Shown: in pieces, positions 7,231 through 16,708 of the stretch
How the letters are laid out: each line of letters begins with the position of its first letter
Position numbering within the stretch: position 1 is the first letter of the stretch
From: UBA1952 sp965246905
GTDB lineage: Bacteria; Bacteroidota; Bacteroidia; Chitinophagales; Chitinophagaceae
NCBI GenBank assembly: GCA_965246905.1
Contig: CBDFFZ010000030.1
Coordinates: 15,656-79,655 of the forward strand
DNA: 64,000 bases
Reading direction: 5' to 3'
Translations under genes and position numbers: made by a program
The notes under the pieces: model-generated
What the model was told of the DNA's origin: nothing
Databases searched by the model: none
Seen by the model: the letters and a program-made list of their open reading frames with translations, nothing else

Positions 7231-10134
7231 ATGATCTATTATCGCGCGCTTCTGCTGCTGCTCTTAACCTTTGTAACCGGCCAGGCGCTGGATGCGCAAA
7301 CCACCACCCTCACCGGAAAGCTCACAGATTCAAGAGATAATCAACCGGTGCTGAATGTTACCGTTCAGCTTGCCAGCAATACGGATACCTCCAACAAACA
7401 GGCTGTGCTTACTGATTTCGATGGTAATTTTTCTATCAGCATCGCGCCCGGTACTTACAATTTTACAACTACAACTATTGGCTTTGAGTCTGTTACACGC
7501 GCAATTACGCTTACTACTGCACCGATGGATCTGGGCACCATTCCCTTAAAGGCATCTTCCACACAGCTTAAAAATGTAACGGTCCAATCCACTATTGTCC
7601 GCTCGGAGCAGAATGGAGATACCACAGCTTTCAATGCCAATGCCTTTAAAACTAACCCCGATGCCAGCGCGGAAGACCTGATCACTAAAATGCCCGGAAT
7701 ATCCAACGTGAATGGCGCGCTGAAAGTGAATGGCGAGGATGTGAAGAAAATATTAGTGGACGGCAAAGAGTTTTTTGGGGATGATCCCAACGCGGCTATC
7801 AAGAACCTTCCCGCAGAAATTATCGATAAGATACAGGTTTACGACCGCGCCTCCGACCAGTCCGCTTTTACCGGTTTCGATGACGGCAATCAGCAAAAAA
7901 CCATCAACATCATTACCAAACGTGGTCGCAGCAATGGCCTTTTTGGCAAGATAAGCGCCGGATACGGGCTTGACGAGGAAGGCGATAACGGGCGCTACAC
8001 AGTTGGCGGTAATATTAATTACTTCAAAGGCGATCGCCGGATTTCGGTGGTTGGATTGTCTAATAATATTAACCAGCAAAACTTCAGCTCCGAAGATCTC
8101 CTGGGTGTATCCAGCTCTTCGGGTGGAGGTCGTGGGGGCGGCGGTCGCCGGGGAGGTAATGGCGGCGGCGGATTTACCGGTGGCGCAGGCTCTTATGGCG
8201 GCGATGCTGCATCCAATTTTTTGGTGAGCCAGCAGGGCGGCATTACCAAAACAAACTCCCTAGGCCTTAATTACAGCGACAACTGGGGTAAGAAAGTCAA
8301 AGTTACCGGCAGCTATTTCTACAACTGGTCGGACAATGAGAATGCCACCGACCTGACGCGCAATTACATTACCGACAGCAACCTGGTGTACCGCGAAACC
8401 GGCAATTCGCAAAGCATCAACAATAATCACCGAGCATCACTGCGGCTGGAATATGCGCTGGATTCATCCAACTCATTCATTCTCAATCCGCGCCTTTCCT
8501 ATCAGCAAAACAGCAACAATACCTACGATTCCGGGGTAACGACTATTGGAGAGAATCTTTTGCAGAATGCCATCCGCAATATTTACACGGCGAAGAACGA
8601 AGGCTATAATTTCTCAAATACGCTCCTTTGGCGCCACAAGTTTGCAAAGCGCGGCCGCACACTTTCCATCAACTTCGATACGCGCATCAATGATAAAACC
8701 GGCGATGGCAGCCTGCTCAGTACCGGCGATACCACCCTCAACCAGATCAACGACCTCAACAGCACCGGCGTTACCTACAGCGGCAGCATCAACTATACCG
8801 AGCCGCTCAACGATAAAAGCCAGCTCCAGCTAAACTATAATCCATCCTACAACCACAATACATCCGACCGCTCTACCTACAACTTCGACGGGGCCACTTA
8901 TAATAGTCTGGATACCGGCCTTACCAACCGTTTTACCAACGATTATACCTACCACCGCGGCGGCCTCGGCTATCGCTATAATGATAGCCTCTGGAGCTTC
9001 AACGCTACGCTCAATGCCCAGTACGCAACACTCACAGGCCTGCAAACCTACCCTACGCAACTGAACGTAGCCCGCAACTTCACGAACATCCTGCCGCAGG
9101 CATTCATCAATTACCGGTTTTCTAAAAGAGAGAACATTCGCATCTTCTACCGCACCAACAATAATGCGCCCGGCATCACCCAGCTGCAGAACATCGTGGA
9201 TAACAGCAATCCGCTGTTCCTGCGCACGGGCAACCCCGATCTTATCCAGGATTATACCCATTCTATTGGCCTGCGCTATGGTAAGACCGGCACCGGCAAA
9301 GGCAGCGGCATTTTTGTATTTGCCAACGGCAGCTATGTAAAGGATTATATTGGCAATGCAACCTACATTGCAACCGGTGATACCATGTCTATCCGCGGCA
9401 TCCGCCTTAATCCCGGCACGCAGCTCAGTATGCCGGTAAACCTCGATGGCGCCTATCGTGCAAGCGCATTTTTTACCTACAGCCTGCCTGTTACGCAGAT
9501 CAAAAGCAACATTAACCTCAACACCGGCCTCACCTTCAACCGTACCCCGGCTATCATCAACAATCTGGAAAATTTTGCCAACAACTACGCCATCAATGGC
9601 GGGCTCGTAATAGGCAGCAATATCAGCGAAAACCTGGATTTTACCCTATCCTACAATGGCATCTATACCATTGCTAAAAATTCCCTCCAATCCCAGAGCG
9701 ATTTTAATTATTATACCCAGACCACTGCCCTCCGCCTCAACTGGATCTTCTGGAAAGGCGTGGTATTCAATACCAATATTACCCACACCCTTTATTCCGG
9801 TCTTGGCGAAGGCTACGACCGCCAATTCCTCTTATGGAATGCATCGCTCGGCTATAAATTCCTCAAAAGCAAAGCGCTGATGGCAGATATCTATGCCTAC
9901 GATATCCTGAAACAAGCCAACAGCATCAGCCGCACCATTACCGACACTTATATAGAGGATTCCAAGACGCAGGTATTGCAGCGCTACTTTATGCTGCGGC
10001 TTACCTATACGCTGCGCTCCTTCAAAGGCGGGGCAAAGATGCCTGAAGCAGAGCATAGCGAAGGGCGGGAACGAGGCGGCCGCGGCCGGGGAGATAACAC
10101 GCCACCGCCCGGCGGGCCGGATTTTGGAAAATGA
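7231..10134 (+). CDS. TonB-receptor-like outer-membrane beta-barrel protein
   Basis: A 967-residue outer-membrane protein. ATG 7231 is preferred over the upstream TTG frame because it begins a clean signal peptide (MIYYRALLLLLLTFVTGQ, cleaved near DAQ). Domains in order: a carboxypeptidase-regulatory-like beta-sandwich (TLTGKLTDSRDNQPVLNVTVQL, ~residues 25-105), a plug-like region (AEDLITKMPGI, ILVDGKEFFGDDPNAAIKNLPAEIIDKIQVYD), then a large barrel with paired aromatic strands (OMP_b-brl family). A glycine/arginine-rich low-complexity insert lies near residues 295-330, and the C-terminus is also Gly/Arg/Pro-rich. No SusD partner is adjacent, so it is not an obvious SusCD glycan importer. The substrate is unknown. 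Confidence 0.85.
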   Translation: MIYYRALLLLLLTFVTGQALDAQTTTLTGKLTDSRDNQPVLNVTVQLASNTDTSNKQAVLTDFDGNFSISIAPGTYNFTTTTIGFESVTRAITLTTAPMDLGTIPLKASSTQLKNVTVQSTIVRSEQNGDTTAFNANAFKTNPDASAEDLITKMPGISNVNGALKVNGEDVKKILVDGKEFFGDDPNAAIKNLPAEIIDKIQVYDRASDQSAFTGFDDGNQQKTINIITKRGRSNGLFGKISAGYGLDEEGDNGRYTVGGNINYFKGDRRISVVGLSNNINQQNFSSEDLLGVSSSSGGGRGGGGRRGGNGGGGFTGGAGSYGGDAASNFLVSQQGGITKTNSLGLNYSDNWGKKVKVTGSYFYNWSDNENATDLTRNYITDSNLVYRETGNSQSINNNHRASLRLEYALDSSNSFILNPRLSYQQNSNNTYDSGVTTIGENLLQNAIRNIYTAKNEGYNFSNTLLWRHKFAKRGRTLSINFDTRINDKTGDGSLLSTGDTTLNQINDLNSTGVTYSGSINYTEPLNDKSQLQLNYNPSYNHNTSDRSTYNFDGATYNSLDTGLTNRFTNDYTYHRGGLGYRYNDSLWSFNATLNAQYATLTGLQTYPTQLNVARNFTNILPQAFINYRFSKRENIRIFYRTNNNAPGITQLQNIVDNSNPLFLRTGNPDLIQDYTHSIGLRYGKTGTGKGSGIFVFANGSYVKDYIGNATYIATGDTMSIRGIRLNPGTQLSMPVNLDGAYRASAFFTYSLPVTQIKSNINLNTGLTFNRTPAIINNLENFANNYAINGGLVIGSNISENLDFTLSYNGIYTIAKNSLQSQSDFNYYTQTTALRLNWIFWKGVVFNTNITHTLYSGLGEGYDRQFLLWNASLGYKFLKSKALMADIYAYDILKQANSISRTITDTYIEDSKTQVLQRYFMLRLTYTLRSFKGGAKMPEAEHSEGRERGGRGRGDNTPPPGGPDFGK

Positions 10135-10197
10135 TATTTAACTGATTTTCAACACCAAACACCACCGTATTAATCCTGCTGCACCGGATGCACACTG

Positions 10198-10344
10198 CAG
10201 CATACAGACGTATTAAGGCTTCCGTACAGGGTTTAGAAGGGACGTAGCAATTGTCAAAAGGCCTTTGTAGAGTGTACATAAAGGAGGATACAGCTGTAGT
10301 AAGGTCTCCATATAGTGTACAAAGCGTTGTCACGGAGCGGGAAA
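10198..10344. repeat. Weak 21-base periodic tract
   Basis: About seven segments at ~21-base spacing, best seen on the minus strand as variations of CCTTnTnTACAnnn. One spacing is 22 bases. Conservation is much weaker than in the arrays at 43.4 and 59.1 kb, so this is a tentative call. It occupies most of the gap between the outer-membrane protein gene and the tRNA terminator. Confidence 0.35.
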
Positions 10345-10352
10345 AGACATAA

Positions 10353-10383
10353 AGAAAAAAACCCACCGGTAATGGTGGGTTTT
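10353..10383 (-). terminator. Terminator for tRNA-Arg(TCT)
   Basis: Perfect stem AAAACCCACC / GGTGGGTTTT with a seven-base loop. Read on the minus strand it ends in a run of T, and it lies directly downstream of the minus-strand tRNA. Confidence 0.8.
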
Positions 10384-10387
10384 GGGG

Positions 10388-10461
<74 letters not shown>

Positions 10462-10809
10462 GGTTTTCAATCAATAAGGAACAATTAAGAATTAATAACT
10501 GCCTGTATGCTGTAAGAAGCGCAAAGCTAAAAAAAGGAATTCATTTACAAGCAAAAAAGGAAAACCATTTCTTGCCCTTCTTCCTTATTAATTCTTTCCT
10601 TCTAAAATCGCGGGCTCATACCGCAAAAAAAGCCTAGCAGTCTACCCAGCCCCTAAAGAAGCCTAAACTAAAAGCATATCGTTGTTTTTTCACTAAAAAA
10701 CCAGCTTGTTTAATGTAGCCAGGAAATTGTTGGCACATAAATAATGCTGCACTGCTTTTTAATCAGGAAGAAAGGTTTTATATTTCGCAAACATATCAAC
10801 TGCATTAGC
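10462..10809. other. Intergenic region, no gene seen
   Basis: 348 bases between the divergent tRNA-Arg and DUF1761 genes. It is AT-rich and should hold both promoters; TATATTTCG at 10781-10789 resembles a Bacteroidota -7 element with one mismatch. No convincing ORF or repeat is visible. Confidence 0.5.
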
Positions 10810-11310
10810 ATGAACTTAGCCATCTTAGCACTCACTGCCCTTATTCCAATGATTACCGGGTTCATCTGGTACAACAAGCTGGTATTCGGGAAAGCCTGGA
10901 TGCGCGCCAGCAATATCCGCGAAAATGAACTGCCACACAGGAATATGGCCGTCATATTGCTTATCACTTATGTGCTGGGTTTTATGCTCTCAGCTATCCT
11001 GATGGCCCTCGTAATTCACCAATTCGCTATAGGCTCGATACTCGCAAATGAGCCGGCCATGAAAGATCCGAATTCGGCTCTGAGCCTCATGGTGAAGGAC
11101 TTTATGGGAAAGTACGGGCAGAACTTCCGGACATTTAAGCACGGCGCATTTCATGGTACTATTGCGGGATTGTTCTTTGCAATGCCTGTGCTTACGATCA
11201 ATGCGCTGTTCGAGCGTAAACGCTTTGCATACATTGCCATTCATACAGGGTATTGGATGCTCACGCTGGCCCTGATGGGCGGCATGATCTGTCAGTTTTG
11301 CGTGGTTTAG
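10810..11310 (+). CDS. DUF1761 family membrane protein
   Basis: 166 residues with four predicted membrane helices (around residues 3-22, 50-72, 115-135 and 145-165). The pattern TALIPMITGFIWYNKLVFGKAWM at the start and FHGTIAGLFFAMPVL near the end match DUF1761 inner-membrane proteins of unknown function. ATG 10810 is chosen over an upstream in-frame ATG at 10744 because the extra 22 residues are basic and not family-like. It leads a co-directional group with the next three genes (gap of 15 bases to the following one). Confidence 0.78.
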   Translation: MNLAILALTALIPMITGFIWYNKLVFGKAWMRASNIRENELPHRNMAVILLITYVLGFMLSAILMALVIHQFAIGSILANEPAMKDPNSALSLMVKDFMGKYGQNFRTFKHGAFHGTIAGLFFAMPVLTINALFERKRFAYIAIHTGYWMLTLALMGGMICQFCVV

Positions 11311-11325
11311 CCCTATTTTTACGAC

Positions 11326-11871
11326 ATGGATGCAACAACTGCCAGCCCCGGAAGCCGCGTGATACACACTCATTTTGGCAAAGGAATGGTGGTGGATGCC
11401 AATACAGAGTCGATGACCATCTGGTTTAAAAGCCAGCAGGGCACCAGGCAGGTAAGCCGCGATTACGAAGGCCTGCAGATCTTGGAAACAGTTGATGCCG
11501 CTGCTCCCGGTGCATCCATCTCAATATCAGATATTGAAGAAGCGGTTGATAATGTACTGGAACGGCGCCTGCACGAAATGCAGCTCGTACCCATGGGCAC
11601 GCGCTGGAATGACGGACTCCTTATCTTAAAACCGGGCGACCAGACCCTACAGCCAAAGGAAATCCCTATAGAAACCTTCTTCCATAAAATCGTTATGGTG
11701 CGCGACCGCCTCCGGCTTATCGAGCAGAAAATAAACGCGCACAAAACACTTACATCAGAGGAAAAAGTGGATCTCCAGCAATATGTAACCGGCGTGTACG
11801 GCTCGCTAACTACCTTCAATGTTCTATTCCGCGATAGTCACCATCAATTCCGCGGCAGCAGTAAGGATTAG
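11326..11871 (+). CDS. Conserved hypothetical protein with N-terminal Tudor/CarD-like strand motif
   Basis: 181 residues, soluble, with no signal peptide. The first ~55 residues (GSRVIHTHFGKGMVVDANTE ... IWFKSQQGTRQVSRDYEGLQ) have the pattern of small SH3/Tudor-like barrels seen at the start of CarD-type and UvrD-type nucleic-acid proteins. The middle is acidic and helical (ISDIEEAVDNVLERRLHEM); the C-terminal half (IETFFHKIVMVRDRLRLIEQKINAH) looks like a helical bundle. It lies 15 bases after the DUF1761 gene, probably in one transcript. I do not recognise a named family; a nucleic-acid or protein-binding role is only inferred from the barrel-like motif. Confidence 0.65.
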   Translation: MDATTASPGSRVIHTHFGKGMVVDANTESMTIWFKSQQGTRQVSRDYEGLQILETVDAAAPGASISISDIEEAVDNVLERRLHEMQLVPMGTRWNDGLLILKPGDQTLQPKEIPIETFFHKIVMVRDRLRLIEQKINAHKTLTSEEKVDLQQYVTGVYGSLTTFNVLFRDSHHQFRGSSKD

Positions 11872-11880
11872 AAAAGCGGG

Positions 11881-11888
11881 TACATTTG
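11881..11888 (+). promoter_or_regulatory. Bacteroidota -7 promoter element (TACATTTG)
   Basis: Exact match to TAnnTTTG, 34 bases before the ATG of the FMN reductase gene. No clear -33 TTG element is seen at the usual distance. Confidence 0.4.
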
Positions 11889-11922
11889 CGGATCATTATT
11901 ATCTACCGGATTTTCTCCCAGA

Positions 11923-12423
11923 ATGATCACAATAATATCAGCAACAGCGAGACAGGACAGTATGACGCTGAAAATGGCCGGCATCTATCAGGAGCTTTTC
12001 CGGGAGCAGGGAGCAGCGACAGCATTGGTAACACTGGAAGATATTGAATACTGGAAACGCAGCGATAGCCTGATTTCTGCAGAGGAAACCGCCTTCATCC
12101 CGGCAGCAAAATTTGCCTTTATTATGCCGGAATATAATGGTAGCTATCCCGGCAGCCTGAAATCTATGCTCGACAACAGCGATATCAAAGCCTGCTGGTA
12201 CGGCAAGAAAGCCCTCTTAACGGGCATTGCAGATGGCCGTGCAGGCAATCTTCGCGGGTTGGATCATTTTACGAATGTGCTCAACTACCTGCAGGTAAAT
12301 GTTTATTACAACAAGCTGCCTTTTTCCAGGATTGGGTCAGAACTGAGCAAGGATGGCAAATTGCTCAACAGCGAGACTATCGATTGCATCCGCCAGCAGA
12401 TAGCCGGCTTTATGGTGTTCTAA
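11923..12423 (+). CDS. NADPH-dependent FMN reductase family protein
   Basis: 166-residue flavodoxin-fold oxidoreductase. The N-terminal phosphate-binding loop is SATARQDSMTLKMA (residues 4-17) and the flavin-ring loop is MPEYNGSYPGSLKSMLDN (~residues 69-86), the classic signature of NAD(P)H-dependent FMN/quinone/azo reductases. It probably reduces flavin or quinones in the cytoplasm. It is followed after 32 bases by the metallophosphoesterase gene in the same direction. Confidence 0.85.
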   Translation: MITIISATARQDSMTLKMAGIYQELFREQGAATALVTLEDIEYWKRSDSLISAEETAFIPAAKFAFIMPEYNGSYPGSLKSMLDNSDIKACWYGKKALLTGIADGRAGNLRGLDHFTNVLNYLQVNVYYNKLPFSRIGSELSKDGKLLNSETIDCIRQQIAGFMVF

Positions 12424-12455
12424 GACGCAATTCATTTATTTATTTTTTCAGAAAG

Positions 12456-13706
12456 ATGCCCATCAGGTTTTTCATTATTCTCGCCCTCATAGCCATTGCC
12501 GAATATTATGCGTTCGTAGTCGTGAAATCTGCCGTCCGCTCTGCTCCTCCGGGTTGGCGTTTAGGTATGATGATCGGATATGTGGTGCTAACGCTTGTAG
12601 CATGGAGCAGTATAGTTATTGTACGCAAATTTGAGCTGCCGCATTTTATCCGCAATATCTATATTGCCTTTGCATTGGGCATGATCGTGGGCAAGCTGCT
12701 TATTCTTACCGTAATGCTGGTAGATGATCTGCGCCGGCTGGTGCTGTGGGTGATCAACCTTTTTTACACCAATGGCACAAAAGCTCCTGAACTGAATGAA
12801 GATGTACAAGGCTCAGGAATTACGCGCTCTGTATTTCTCTCACGGCTGGCCCTGATACTTGGCGGCACCGCGCTCACCGGCTTTATCTATGGTGTAAGCA
12901 ACCGCTACAAATACCGGGTGCGTACTGTTAAGCTTTCGTTTAAAAACCTGCCGGAGACATTTCGCGGATTGAAGATCGTGCAGATCTCAGACATTCATAC
13001 CGGCTCATTTGATGACCACAGTGCCGTGGCAAAAGGCATACAGGAAGTGCTGGATCAAGAGCCCGATCTCATTCTTTTTACCGGCGATCTTGTAAATAAC
13101 AAGGCGGAAGAAGTGGACAGCTACCGTGAAATATTCAGCAGGCTGAAAGCGCCCATGGGTGTATTTTCAACATTAGGCAACCACGATTATGGTGATTACG
13201 TACAATGGGATTCGCCGCAGGCAAAAATTGAAAACTTAGAAACCCTGAAAAAAGCCCATGCCGATTTTGGCTGGAAGCTCCTGATGAATGAGCACGTAGT
13301 ACTCACGCGTGCAGACCAGTCGATAGCACTGATCGGCATTGAAAATTGGAGCTCGAAGGCCAACTTCCCTAAATATGGCGATATGGCTGCAGCTTATGCA
13401 GGCCTCCCGGAAAAAAATATTCCGTTTAAAATACTGCTCTCACATGATCCGTCTCATTGGGATGCGCAGGTACTGCCGCAATATAAGGACATTGACCTTG
13501 CGCTTGCCGGCCACACACACGGCATGCAGTTTGGCGTTGAGATACCCTGGCTTAAATGGAGCCCCGTGCAATATGTATATAAGAAATGGGCCGGCCTGTA
13601 CCAGGAAGGAAGCCAGTACTTATACGTAAATCGCGGGTTTGGATTCCTCGGCTATCCTGGGCGGTTGGGTATCATGCCCGAGATCACCGTTTTTGAGCTA
13701 AGCTAA
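12456..13706 (+). CDS. Membrane-anchored calcineurin-like metallophosphoesterase
   Basis: 416 residues. The N-terminal ~150 residues hold four membrane helices; the C-terminal part is a periplasm-facing or cytoplasmic phosphoesterase domain of the YaeI/YkuE type. All metal motifs are present in order: QISDIHTGS (DxH), TGDLVNN (GD), TLGNHDYGD (GNHD), LLSHDPSHW (H) and LAGHTHGMQ (GHxH). Related enzymes cleave the pyrophosphate of UDP-diacylglucosamine or other phosphodiesters; the substrate here is not determined. ATG 12456 is preferred over a frame opening at 12384 that would overlap the FMN reductase gene. Its 3' end overlaps the end of a small convergent gene by nine bases. Confidence 0.87.
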   Translation: MPIRFFIILALIAIAEYYAFVVVKSAVRSAPPGWRLGMMIGYVVLTLVAWSSIVIVRKFELPHFIRNIYIAFALGMIVGKLLILTVMLVDDLRRLVLWVINLFYTNGTKAPELNEDVQGSGITRSVFLSRLALILGGTALTGFIYGVSNRYKYRVRTVKLSFKNLPETFRGLKIVQISDIHTGSFDDHSAVAKGIQEVLDQEPDLILFTGDLVNNKAEEVDSYREIFSRLKAPMGVFSTLGNHDYGDYVQWDSPQAKIENLETLKKAHADFGWKLLMNEHVVLTRADQSIALIGIENWSSKANFPKYGDMAAAYAGLPEKNIPFKILLSHDPSHWDAQVLPQYKDIDLALAGHTHGMQFGVEIPWLKWSPVQYVYKKWAGLYQEGSQYLYVNRGFGFLGYPGRLGIMPEITVFELS

Positions 13707-13898
13707 GGCTTCGCGTAGGATACGGTCGATAGATTGCTGACGAGGATGCAGCAGATCTGCCCTGGCAATTGCGAGGTACTGATGAAGCTCACAGAGCAAG
13801 GCATCAATGGAAAGAGGTGCAGGAAAGCCGCTATGCGCAATAGGTTTTAGGGAAGTACGGGCGGAGAAATTGAATGTTTTGCGTAAAGTTTGAGGCAT
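13698..13898 (-). CDS. Small hypothetical protein
   Basis: A 66-residue ORF convergent with the metallophosphoesterase gene. The residues look protein-like (LSIDALLCELHQYLAIARADLLHPRQQSIDRIL), predicting two helices with a basic, aromatic N-terminus. The longer ORF in this frame is rejected because its upstream part overlaps the epimerase gene on the other strand. No family is recognised; that it is a real gene rests on composition and on filling the gap between two genes. Confidence 0.45.
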   Translation of the reverse strand: MPQTLRKTFNFSARTSLKPIAHSGFPAPLSIDALLCELHQYLAIARADLLHPRQQSIDRILREALA

Positions 13899-13970
13899 GC
13901 GCTGATTGGTTTGATATTTTAAACGCAGGTGTAAAAAGATTATTGTACATCTAAAACTAATTTCCCGAAA

Positions 13971-14881
13971 ATGAAAACGATAGGTATTGCCGGAGGAAGC
14001 GGCTTCGTAGGCCGGCATCTTGCGCAAATGCTTCAAAAAGAAGGCTACGAAGCAATCATTTTCAGCAGGAGTAAGGCCAAAACCAAGGCTGGTATCAGCT
14101 ATGCCCAATGGAATCCTTCGAAGGGACAATTGATCCCGCTGCGCTCGCCAAGGTTCATGGAATGGTAAACCTGGCAGGTGCAGGCGTAATGGACCACCGA
14201 TGGACGGACGCTTACAAAAAAGAAATAATCTCGAGCCGTACTGATACAACCGATTTTCTTATTGATGCGCTGCAAAAAGGAGCACCGCTGTGCACCACCT
14301 ATATTTCGGCAGCAGCAACCGGTATTTATGGTCCGGACAGACCCGGGCATCCGGTATTTACAGAAACAGATGCACCCTACCCTGATTTTCTAGGCAGTGT
14401 GTGTAAAAGCTGGGAGGCAGCGGCAGCAAAAGCGGAAGGTACATACAGAACGGTGATCCTGAGATTTGGAATCGTTTTAGGTAAAGATGGTGGGGCCTAC
14501 CAGCAATTTGCTGCCCCTCTGCGCTTTGGGGTAATGCCGGTACTCGGAAGCGGCCTGCAGCAGGTGTCCTGGATTCATATTGATGATGTGGCACGCATGG
14601 TTCTTTTTGCACTTGAGGGTGAAACTGTTGCAGGAACCTACAATTGTGTAGCACCTAATGCTGTAAGTCATCTTGCCCTGATGAAAGCCATCGCTGCGGC
14701 ACAAGGCGGGGTGAGCATACCTGTATCTGTCCCGGCATTCGCACTTAAAATACTTTTGGGCGAAAGTAGTATCGAGGTGCTTAAAAGCTGCACTGTAAGC
14801 CCTGAAAAGATATTAAAAGCAGGATTTTTATTTAGCTACCAAACGATCGATGCCGCAGCTAAAGCGTTGGCAGCACATTAA
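13971..14881 (+). pseudogene. TIGR01777-type SDR epimerase, frameshifted
   Basis: An NAD(P)-binding sugar-epimerase-like protein related to YfcH/SulA-type proteins. The N-terminal frame opens with IAGGSGFVGRHLA and reaches YAQWNP, then runs out of frame. The rest (GTIDPAALAKVHGMVNLAGAGVMDHRWT ... SAAATGIYG, LRFGIVLGKDGGA, SWIHIDDVARM) continues from about 14116 one base off. Adding one T to the TT in CCTTCGAAGG near 14113 restores the family motif WNP-x-EGTID. Intact members are ~300 residues, matching the rejoined length. Either a recent loss or a homopolymer sequencing error. Confidence 0.85.
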
Positions 14882-14899
14882 TCTTTTATCCGGTAAAAT

Positions 14900-16111
14900 T
14901 TAGTTGCCGAAAGCGTAATCGTGCAGATATTCAAAACGCGGCATTAGCAGGCCATCACGGCAAATGGTGCCCCGGTCAAGCAATTCGCTCTCCGGCTTCA
15001 GCAGTTCCTGCAGGATGTATTTTTCAAAATGAACACCGAAATGTGCAGAAGCATCACGTGGGAGCTCATTGGGCAGATTATCTACCGCCATTACATCCAC
15101 CACATCAGCAATATTTTCAAATGGCTCGGTACGCATAAAAGTGCTGCGCTGCACACCATACACAGGATCAGCAATCGTGCTGGATCCCAGATTTATCGGC
15201 ACAGAGCCGTTGATATCACAAGTAATATCTGCAATGGTAAACATGCGATATCCAGGCTGCTGAATGTCCTGCGCTGTAAAAAGCTGGGGCAGGTGCTTAT
15301 CCCAATACACGCCATTCATCAATATATCCGCTTTAGTAAGGTAAGGCTCGAAAATGCAGGTGTAAGCATCAGGGTGCGTATGAAAATCATCTCGCTGATA
15401 AGCGCCGCCATCTTTGCGCCTGTAGAGCGAATGGCCTTTTACGTGTGTATAAACCGGGTAATCGTAAGCAGCGTCTTCCAAAAAATCTTCCGGCTCAATA
15501 TATTTAACATCAAGCAGTATCATTACCTCTAAAATACCTGCCGCAACATTGCCGGAACCGGTAATCACGATTTTTACAGCCGGCAGCATAAACTCGTTAT
15601 AAGCGTGGTGAATAGCGGCAACCGATCCCAGATAATTAGCGGCAGGAAGATGAAAACCGCCAGTACGGCGTCCGTAAGTAAGTAAGCCATTATGTGCGCC
15701 AACCATACCTGCAAAGAAACCAAAACCTAATATCCGCTGGCCATCGGCATGGGTAAGGCATTCATAATCGATCATGCGGATACCCTTACTGATAAGTGCC
15801 TGCATGAGTGGTTTATTATAAGGCTGTGCCTTTTTGGTATGCGAAAAGAAAAAGTAAGTTTTTTGCGGAATTAAGCGATCAACAGGCACTTCTTTAACAC
15901 CCAGCAAAACATCGCAGTCTGCCAGGTCCTCTCTAAGTTCAATGCCCTGATCTAAATATTCATCATTCGTAAAGCAGCGATTGGGCGATGGCTGCACCAG
16001 AATTTTCACTTCAGGAAACTCATGCATTACCTGGGCACACTGCACGGGCGACAATGGCACACGCGTATCCGCTGGAATTTTTCCTTCTTTTATCAGCCCG
16101 ATACGGATCAT
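14900..16111 (-). CDS. Saccharopine dehydrogenase (lysine-forming)-like NAD(P) oxidoreductase
   Basis: 403 residues in the alanine dehydrogenase / saccharopine dehydrogenase superfamily. The N-terminal domain has IGLIKEGKIPADTRVPLSP, the superfamily opening; the Rossmann core has ITGSGNVAAGILE (~residue 185). The fungal-type LYS1 enzyme makes lysine from saccharopine, but Bacteroidota generally use the diaminopimelate route, so a related amino-acid dehydrogenase role may be more likely. It is divergent from hscB across 45 bases that hold a good -7 element. Confidence 0.75.
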   Translation of the reverse strand: MIRIGLIKEGKIPADTRVPLSPVQCAQVMHEFPEVKILVQPSPNRCFTNDEYLDQGIELREDLADCDVLLGVKEVPVDRLIPQKTYFFFSHTKKAQPYNKPLMQALISKGIRMIDYECLTHADGQRILGFGFFAGMVGAHNGLLTYGRRTGGFHLPAANYLGSVAAIHHAYNEFMLPAVKIVITGSGNVAAGILEVMILLDVKYIEPEDFLEDAAYDYPVYTHVKGHSLYRRKDGGAYQRDDFHTHPDAYTCIFEPYLTKADILMNGVYWDKHLPQLFTAQDIQQPGYRMFTIADITCDINGSVPINLGSSTIADPVYGVQRSTFMRTEPFENIADVVDVMAVDNLPNELPRDASAHFGVHFEKYILQELLKPESELLDRGTICRDGLLMPRFEYLHDYAFGN

Positions 16112-16128
16112 TGGTTGTAATTTGGCCG

Positions 16129-16136
16129 CAAATATA
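16129..16136 (-). promoter_or_regulatory. -7 element (TATATTTG) for the saccharopine dehydrogenase-like gene
   Basis: Exact TAnnTTTG match on the minus strand, 17 bases before the start codon, in the short divergent gap with hscB. Confidence 0.5.
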
Positions 16137-16156
16137 GGGGCATCTTTCCGGACGAT

Positions 16157-16681
16157 ATGGAGAACTACTTTGAGCTATACGGATTGCCGGAGCAATTTGG
16201 GACCGATAAGACGGCCGTACGAAAAAATTTTTTAGCACTGAGCCGGGAAAACCATCCCGACCGCTTTGCAACAGCCGACGAAAGCACACAGGCAGCGGCA
16301 TTGAAGAGCGCGTCTGCAAACAATGCAGCGTACAAAATTTTGATGGATGAGGACAAAACCATGCAGTATCTCCTCCGCCTCAGAAATACTATCAGCGAAG
16401 ATGAAAAATATACACTTCCGCAGGCATTTTTAATGGAGATGATGGATCTGAATGAAGTTGTATCAGAATATAAAATGGCCCCTGATAGCACCCACAGGCA
16501 GATTGCATACGATACCCTCGCGCAGGAGATTGATAAATGGAAAGTTGCTGCACAACCCTTGCTTGAAAAGCACGATGCGGGGAATACTGGTCAGGAAATA
16601 CTCGCAAAAATCAAGGATTTTTATTACCGGAGGAAGTACCTCTTGCGCATACAGGAGAGATTAGATACATTTGCCCTCTGA
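16157..16681 (+). CDS. hscB: Fe-S assembly co-chaperone HscB
   Basis: 174-residue J-domain protein that delivers IscU-type scaffolds to the Hsp70 HscA during iron-sulfur cluster transfer. The J domain is N-terminal (NYFELYGLPEQFGTDKTAVRKNFLALSRENHPDRF) with the HPD motif at residues 33-35. The C-terminal HscB helical domain follows (LPQAFLMEMMDLNE, LAKIKDFYYRRKYLLRI). Length and order match the family. There is no isc gene beside it in this window. It is followed directly by tRNA-Leu. Confidence 0.9.
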   Translation: MENYFELYGLPEQFGTDKTAVRKNFLALSRENHPDRFATADESTQAAALKSASANNAAYKILMDEDKTMQYLLRLRNTISEDEKYTLPQAFLMEMMDLNEVVSEYKMAPDSTHRQIAYDTLAQEIDKWKVAAQPLLEKHDAGNTGQEILAKIKDFYYRRKYLLRIQERLDTFAL

Positions 16682-16708
16682 AATGCGACTTCAGGTTGTA
16701 TTGTTGAA

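Noticed and set aside
13899..14249. N-terminal extension of the minus-strand ORF ending at 13698
   Set aside because: Overlaps the epimerase gene on the opposite strand; only the last 66 codons are plausible.
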